This document shows, in pieces, positions 58,362 to 64,000 of a DNA stretch of 64,000 bases. Below the pieces are notes generated by a model. That model was not told the origin of the DNA and did no database searches. It saw only the letters and a list, made by a program, of their open reading frames with translations. How positions within the stretch are numbered: the stretch's first letter is position 1; each line of letters starts with the position of its first letter. The translations under genes were made by a program, and so were the position numbers. Origin of the DNA: Batkoa obscura (lineage: Eukaryota > Entomophthoromycota > Entomophthoromycetes > Entomophthorales > Batkoaceae); assembly GCA_030770535.1 (NCBI GenBank), contig JASVEC010000014.1, positions 558,001-622,000 on the forward strand, in the 5' to 3' direction.

Positions 58362-60291
58362 TCAATTGAGCTCAATGAAAATGTCGAAGTTGTTTGGGTA
58401 TTGTAATAAATTGACAACATCTTCAGATTTTAATTCTACAAATAATTGACTAAACAATTGAAAAATCAATGAAGTTACCTAAGAGCAAATAAAAGGATAA
58501 GCTTGCTGATTCTCCTGAAGTCACCATATTTAATTCATTAAAATTTAACCTTCTTTTGTTTTTTAGCTGTTTTATTAAATTCTTTTTTGCTGTATCAAAG
58601 TTGTTTTCATCTAGAGTTTAATAAATAATAAGCCGAAACTACTAATATTTTACCTGGGGCATCTGGTGTATACAAACCTGGTAATCTAATTATCTTAACA
58701 AATAAACAAAAATAATAGAGTACTGAATTTACTTATTATCGATGGGGGTGTTTTTATTTAAATTGTCTAAAAGTTGTTATTTTTATTGCTAATATATGAA
58801 CGGTTTACTGTCATTAAGGGGATTTACATCAAAAATATCTTCATTTCTACTTTCTGTGTTTGGTATTAAGGACCCTAGTTTATTTATTTAGACATCATTG
58901 AATATAACTAGATTCGATACTGTATTTATCTAAATCAAGGTACGATTCTGCTTGCTTCTTATAATCGACGTAGTTCTAAAAGAGGGGTCAGTTTATTTTT
59001 TTGGAATATATTAAACCTTTTCATTCAAATCAATAGTATTTTCTTCTCGAGCTGTTTTTTTACAAACAATCTCTTTTTTCAACCTTGTAGCTTTATCGTT
59101 TACACATATAGAATCTGATCTCATGTTCCTCTTCACCCCTCTATTATCATTTATACAAGTAAGCAGATCTTCTAATAGCGGATTCAAAACCAGATATTGG
59201 CATTTATTTCCTATGTCCCACGTTCCAATTCTATCATCTACAGAACCAAGACTACCATTGATTACATTATCTGGTAAACTAATAAACTAGAAAATTGTTA
59301 AAATAAGAAATAACATAAAAAAAGTACATTCTCTTTTTCTATTATTGAAATATAACCTGCTTCATTAATATCCAAGTTGATGCTAAAAACAAGATATTAA
59401 AAGAATAACACAAATATAACGGTTACCCTTTGTCACACAAAAAATCATCCATTCTAACCGGGGCTTTTAAAATAGGATAGCTGTTTAGAAGTTGGTTATC
59501 TTTAATATTTAAATTGATGCCTATGAGCAAGTTATTAAGTGTTTCATTAAATAATTAATTTACTATATGGCCGGTTCGAATCATCTTTATTGATATCATA
59601 ATCAATTTCTATAAAGCCTTTTTCTAGAATTGACTACGGTATTCAGTAAAATACATGATATTTGATATAATATTTACCTCTATCTTATCTTTAACAGTTA
59701 ATTCTTTATTATACGAGTCTTTGATTGGAGATCCTTTTGTAATATATCAATGCGGATAATGGATAAGGTAAAGTAAATCCCTACCTTGTCTAGAAGTTTG
59801 GTCCTTAGTTAATTTGATCTTAGTTTTGTAGTCAACATTTTTTAAAGCTAAGTCTTAATAAAGTTAACAAGCTATTTTCTTTGACCGTCAAATATACCTA
59901 AGCATAGCTCTACTTTTTTGCTCAGAACCTTCACTACTCCCAATAAAAGATTTGCTGATACTCTTAAGTTTACTTTTTTAAAGCTTATTAGAATAGATTT
60001 ACTATCAAAAATTAATAGTCAGTTCAGCATATCATATTACATACCAAGCTTCTTTCAAATTTATACTTTGTATTTTGTGTACATTTACTTTATTTTTAAC
60101 CCCTAGTGTTGCCACAATCCTATCCAAAATTAAGACAACCTTATATCATAATATAATTACCATATTGTAGACAAGGAACTAAAATTTGAAGAATCAGAAA
60201 TTGATAACATAATCTACCAAAGTAACAATAAGAACAAATATATTATAGTACCTAAAAGCAATTTATATATTACAAAAAATGCATTAAACAT
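58362..60291 (-). CDS. Kleisin, Rec8/Rad21 family (probably Rec8), about twelve small exons
   Basis: Kleisins close the cohesin ring; Rec8 is the meiotic form. No single exon is longer than about 340 nt, so it must be assembled by splicing. The N-terminus reads MFNAFFIMLSISDSSNFSSL then STIWIVATLG, INLKEACKSILIS, and VNLRVSANLLLGVVKVLSKK then VELCLDLAL. This follows the kleisin Smc3-binding domain (MALRLSxxLLLGVVRIYxxK), and the IWxVATLG form is that of Rec8. Middle exons are acidic and polar (KKGFIEIDYDINKDD). The C-terminal winged helix reads LNFNELNMVTSGESASLSFY, LLLELKSEDVVNLLQYPNNF, DIFIELN, matching the Smc1-binding end (ARxFYxxLVLxxxxxVxVxQ..PYGDI). No clear separase site was identified. 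Only 45 bp separate its start from the secreted-protein stop. Confidence 0.82.
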
Positions 60292-60336
60292 CAAAAATTT
60301 ATTTGTCCTTATATGTTAATTTATTCAAAGTTTAAA

Positions 60337-60783
60337 TTAATAAAAAGTGCATTTGCGAATATCTACCTCACTTGAAGTACATGAGCCATAGCTTGGGTTA
60401 CGACATTTCCATCCATAATTAGAAGAAGTCCAGCATTTAGGCACACTATAACCTGTAACAGAGTAGGGCCTACCATATTTATCGTAACATTTAGCATTCT
60501 TAGGAGGGCATTTCTTTGTTGGTGGGATAACGGGATCATATTTGCACCTTGATATGTCATTATAAAGGCTTGACTTACCACAAGTACCATCATACCCTTT
60601 TCGAGTGCACATCCATTTCCCCTTGTTATTAAACCAACATTGAGGAGCGTTTTTATCAGTTGGAAGGTAAGAAACCCCACTACTAAAACACTTATCAGTA
60701 GCCTTTGGACAGTTGAATTTATAGTTCTGGCCTAAAACATAACTTGAGGAACTAACGAATATGAGTAGTAAAATTTTAATCAT
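60337..60783 (-). CDS. Small secreted cysteine-rich protein with two tandem repeats
   Basis: Intronless, 148 residues. Residues 1-18 (MIKILLLIFVSSSSYVLG) form a clear signal peptide. The mature part is two copies of a domain of about 55-60 residues. Each has six cysteines with the same order: C-P-x(4-5)-C-x(n)-P-x-CW-x(n)-G-KWMC or GWKC-x(n)-GxC-x(n)-I-x-R/K-C. Copy 1 runs from CPKATDKCFSSG to ISRCKYD; copy 2 runs from CPPKNAKCYDKYG to IRKCTFY, joined by PVIPPTKK. All twelve cysteines can pair within repeats. No family was recognised. Size, secretion and disulphide content are like fungal effectors, lectin-like or antimicrobial proteins, but function is unknown. Confidence 0.85.
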   Translation of the reverse strand: MIKILLLIFVSSSSYVLGQNYKFNCPKATDKCFSSGVSYLPTDKNAPQCWFNNKGKWMCTRKGYDGTCGKSSLYNDISRCKYDPVIPPTKKCPPKNAKCYDKYGRPYSVTGYSVPKCWTSSNYGWKCRNPSYGSCTSSEVDIRKCTFY

Positions 60784-61245
60784 TTTAATTCAATACTAAA
60801 CTTGATAAAAATATAGCTTCAAATCCTATTCCTTTTATACTTCTACGCGTACCTATTTCATGTGCGATGTAGTATGCCTTATTATTTAATATAAAGCCTA
60901 TTTTTATTTTAGAATGAAAAATTATAAGGCTTAAATATCAAGTTCCAGCTAATGTTACCAACCATGCTATTAATTTGACACATTTAATAATGCAGTAAAC
61001 ATAAGCATTAAACTTTGGTCAATTATAGAATATTATTAGCTCTATTCTTTTAATTTAATTATCAACATATAAAATGAACTCAGAATTCTAAGAAGCTGAT
61101 TTCTATGTTAAAATAGAAAGTTCCTTTACATAAAATCGATTTGAGGCTTTTAGTTTATTAAACTTTTTTTATTTTATAATATTTCATTGCTTTTTAGCTA
61201 AAATCATATTGAACTATTATAGTGAAATAAATATAACAAAACAAC

Positions 61246-61353
61246 ATTTGGGGATGTATTTTTGTGTTTAAAAATTTTACTAACAAATTTTCCGCTTAAA
61301 TAGCGCTTAAAAAATGGAAAAAATAATGAAGTCAAAAAAAACACTCCCATTTA
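61246..61353 (-). mobile_element. Fold-back MITE, copy 11 (inverted)
   Basis: Begins ATTTGGGGATGTATTTTTGT, has the core TAAATAGCGCTTAAAAAATG and ends AAAAAACACTCCCATTTA. Very close to the 44450 copy. Confidence 0.88.
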
Positions 61354-61671
61354 GTTATTTTCATTTATCTTTTATGCACTATATTTTTGGACGATTTAAA
61401 ATCGATCCTTTCTATTAAAGTCCAATGTTAATTTGACTTAAATCTAATTATATTAAATTTTATAATGGCTTTAATTAATGTAAAATTTTATTATAAGTAC
61501 TGAAATGTCTTTTTAAAAACATGTTAATATATTATATATAATCATAATGTTAAATAATTGTAAAATAACAGAATAAAGTAATTAAACTAAAATTCAAAAG
61601 TTGTATTTATATAGCTAAACATTCATTTTAAACTATTGTATTAAAAATAAATGCCGCTTAATTAGTTAAAA

Positions 61672-61778
61672 GATATGGGGATCTTTTTTTTGGTTTCATC
61701 ACCTTTTCCATTTTTAAGTGCCATTTGAGTGGAAAGATTGCTAGTAAAGTTCTTAAATAAAAGAATGCATCCTCTTAT
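61672..61778 (+). mobile_element. Fold-back MITE, copy 12
   Basis: Begins GATATGGGGATCTTTTTTTT, has the core TAAGTGCCATTTGAGTGG and ends AAGAATGCATCCTCTTAT. Confidence 0.85.
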
Positions 61779-62139
61779 GTTGTATTTTAACACTAAAAAA
61801 CAAAAGCGCTCTTTAATCATCTAACTATCTTTAACTTTGATTAAAAGCTTTAGCAATAGGTTATGAAAAAACATAACCATCTACTCTTACTTTTTGCATT
61901 TACAGCAATATGAAGGTAAAAATACAAGATAAGGATTTTTTGTAATGCTATAGTGCAAAATTTAGAAGTTAGGCTTTTTCATACGATTTTGAAATTCAAC
62001 TACTTTGCTGTTTAGAATGTTGAGATGTTTTATTTAGAATTTGATGGGTTAATTTTTACTCTTTACCTTTAAGGGTGAACAAAATATGGAAAAGAAGCGA
62101 CACTCTTTTTCTTGAAAGACTTGTACCTCAAGTGCTTTA

Positions 62140-62370
62140 CGTTGATAAATGAAGAATAGGCATAAAAAGCTGGTACTCCAAACACAGTATTATGAGGTGG
62201 TGTTCTGAAAAGTATGGGATTTCGCTCAGTATATCCTTACCTTTTATAGATTTGGATAAGCGGAAAGAGCTCCACTCTGATTCAAGCCATCTGAGGCTTT
62301 CCCGCTCAAGGGAAAGGAGATGAAGAGGCGTGGTTGTAGCCTGGAGAGAAAGTAAACTCTTATATAAAAA
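62140..62370. ncRNA. Candidate structured RNA locus (unassigned)
   Basis: Base composition from about 62200 to 62350 is near 50% G+C inside DNA that is otherwise about 25%. AGCGGAAAG (near 62260) can pair with CTTTCCCGCT (near 62300) with one bulge, making a 9-bp stem around a ~30-nt loop. GGCGTGGTTGTAGCC nearby can form a small hairpin. A TATATAAGAG box sits just beyond the block in the minus direction. The minus frame 62376-62137 is open but shows no protein family. It could be a structured non-coding RNA, but none of U1, U2, U4, U5, U6, SRP or RNase P was recognised. Confidence 0.25.
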
Positions 62371-63625
62371 TCCCAATGCGAGTAAGTTTTAATAGATCTT
62401 CCAAATTAATTAAAAAGCTTAAGAAATAAATAATTGGCATCATATTTTGAAATCTGCATTTAGAAAAAAAATAATGAGCTTTCTGAAAAAGTGCATTGTA
62501 AGTTTAAAACTGACATGTTTGAATTACAATAGTAAAAATGTAGCTAATATATATAACATAGCTTGCAGTAAGTAATATATTATTTTATAAGTGAAAAACA
62601 AAATAAAACCTTATGTTATTCTTTAATTCAAATTGACTACCAAAAATCTTAAGAGATTTTATTTAGAACCCAGACTTGTAAACTATCGAAAAAGATAAGT
62701 ATTTATTGATATTTATACATTAGTGAAACCCAAAAATGTATTATTGCTCAAATATACATAACTTGAGCAAAGTTTTATCTCTTTGTCTCATTATTTATGT
62801 AGTGAATGAATGCTATATTACTTATTTTCAAGTAATGTTCTTATTGGATTAACATAGCATATTCTATATGGTTTACAATCATGATTTTTATTAGAGAATA
62901 TAAACACTTTCTATAATTTATCAAGATGAAAAATCGAAAGTGCTCTTTACCCAAGCATTGTAATTTAATTATTAAATAGCTTTAATCATGATAATACTCA
63001 ATAAATAATTTGAAAATACCGCTTTTTTACTAAGTTTTATTAGTAAGCCAACTTGTAAAAAATAATATATTGAGTATACTAAAATGTATTAAAATCAATT
63101 AACTAAGGAATATTTGAATGACTTGATTTTTAGTGTGATTTTATAATTTCAAGGTATTATTTTTTCAAAATGCTAAAAGTAAAAATTTTATTTATAACAT
63201 TTTCCATATGAAGTAATTTTATTGAACTCCATCTCAAATTAAATAAAAACTAAAAAGTATTCCAAATAAATTTGAACAATGTATTAAATGAGCTGTAAAT
63301 ATTTTAAAAATTACAAGGTTACACATTTATGATATATTAAAGTTAAATTATTATTACATAATAAGTATATAATTTTGATAATATTTTATTTCGTAATAAG
63401 GCATATAAATCAACTGATTAAACTGAAATTGAAAAGCCTTCAATTTTGGGAATAACATAAAAATGGAGGTAGGTTTAATTAAATTCGAGTTTGATGACTT
63501 AATTTTGGGAAGTTTTACCAAATGACTAGAAATGCATTAAAAATAGTATATAAATACCTCAGGAAATGTTAAATTTTTGGAATAAATTAACTTAAATAAT
63601 TTTATTTTGTGGGTGGTAAAAGACA

Positions 63626-64000
63626 ATGGTAAACTTTAAACTACCAGTAGTGTATTTATTAGGAGGAAGTATTGGACTTGTCCTTGGACATGGCAATAAA
63701 TTTTATGGTGATCATGGAAGTCCGAAAACCGTTAGTTCAGTTGGACCTCAAGCTGATGATAGAAAAGCTTCTAGTGATTCTGATCCTCTTCCTATTCGTC
63801 CATTAGGTGAATGGGACATCAAGAAGCCACTAAGCGAAAAACTCAATTACAAAGTTAATGAAGCCACTTGGGTTAATGTAGATGTAAATCCTGAAGGCAG
63901 CGAGCTTATTTTTGATGTTCTTGGCGATATTTATACTCTCCCAATCACTGGGGGTAAAGCCAAACCACTTATTACTGGACCAGCCTTCGAAGTACAGCCT
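63626..64000 (+). CDS. Secreted TolB-like propeller protein, 5' part
   Basis: The gene runs off the right edge; 125 codons are visible with no intron. MVNFKLPVVYLLGGSIGLVL followed by GHG looks like a signal peptide. After a polar linker come PIRPLGEWDIKKPLSEKLNY and VNEATWVNVDVNPEGSELIF, then DVLGDIYTLPITGGKAKPLI. This is the WDxxxPxG..T.SWMSVDVSPDG..I.FDLLGDIYxLP.xGG.A..LT pattern of TolB/PD40 beta-propeller repeats. In bacteria and some fungi this exact arrangement begins large proteins with a propeller followed by an amidohydrolase domain. That downstream domain is outside the window and is inference. Confidence 0.82.
   Translation, partial: MVNFKLPVVYLLGGSIGLVLGHGNKFYGDHGSPKTVSSVGPQADDRKASSDSDPLPIRPLGEWDIKKPLSEKLNYKVNEATWVNVDVNPEGSELIFDVLGDIYTLPITGGKAKPLITGPAFEVQP

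Larger units (their letters stand above)
60784..63625. other. Intergenic with two MITEs and a GC-richer island
   Basis: About 2.8 kb with no supported protein gene. MITE copies lie near 61246 and 61672. A block of clearly higher G+C lies at about 62140-62370. Confidence 0.5.

Noticed and set aside
58739-58760. GATGGGGGTGTTTTTATTTA resembling a MITE left end in a kleisin intron
   Set aside because: Only about 18 bases match and the core and right end are absent; too little to call.
62137-62376. 79-codon minus-strand frame as a protein gene
   Set aside because: No start context, motif or neighbouring exon; the G+C block is better treated as an unassigned, possibly RNA, locus.

Overview
The window is nuclear DNA from an AT-rich (roughly three-quarters A+T), intron-rich fungus. 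Introns are short (about 40-70 nt) with GTAAG-type donors and TAG acceptors. Fungal origin rests on a Gti1/Pac2 (WOPR) regulator, the ERMES subunit Mdm12, a PalB/Rim13 calpain, a fungal-type bestrophin and Tma7. Cox19, a Coq1-type prenyltransferase and Mdm12 imply a respiring mitochondrion, which argues against the equally AT-rich anaerobic Neocallimastigomycota. A coactosin, a class-A-like seven-helix receptor and many introns suggest an early-diverging filamentous fungus, perhaps entomophthoralean. That placement is inference.

Layout. 0-8 kb: 5' end of a Kha1-type cation/H+ antiporter (-), a long empty stretch, Maf1 (+), an RCC1L-like propeller (-). 8-17 kb: a calpain of about twenty exons (+), a dead nitrilase copy (+), a WDR5 homologue (-), an RWD-like protein (+). 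17-27 kb: an intronless seven-helix receptor (+), an omega-amidase-type nitrilase (-), cyclophilin A (-), a second nitrilase (-), an F-box relic (-), Coq1 (+). 27-35 kb: tRNA-Glu, Tma7 (+), a HAPSTR1-like protein (-), coactosin (+), a WOPR regulator (-), then a compact minus-strand run of Lin1/CD2BP2-like, EI24-like and PQ-loop genes spaced about 100 bp apart. 37-48 kb: bestrophin (-) and Mdm12 (+) back to back, an ornithine-decarboxylase-family enzyme (+), U5-40K (-) and Cox19 (+) back to back, an N-terminal methyltransferase (-). 48-64 kb: mostly non-coding, with one unrecognised protein (+), a cytochrome P450 (-), tRNA-Ser, Gemin2/Brr1 (+), a meiotic-type kleisin (-), a small secreted cysteine-rich protein (-), and the start of a TolB-like propeller protein (+).

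There is no operon or obvious pathway cluster. Functional themes are RNA metabolism (Maf1, U5-40K, Gemin2, Lin1-like, Tma7), mitochondrial biogenesis (Cox19, Coq1, Mdm12, RCC1L-like) and signalling. The non-coding DNA carries about twelve copies of one ~105-bp fold-back MITE.

Most notable observations: a kleisin gene too fragmented for simple ORF calling; a decarboxylase with the family's catalytic core but without the two aspartates that bind ornithine; a two-repeat secreted cysteine-rich protein immediately beside the kleisin; a nearly full-length, intron-retaining nitrilase pseudogene; a Lin1/CD2BP2-like protein without its GYF domain; a cyclophilin whose intron lacks a GT donor; and the nested-palindrome MITE family.
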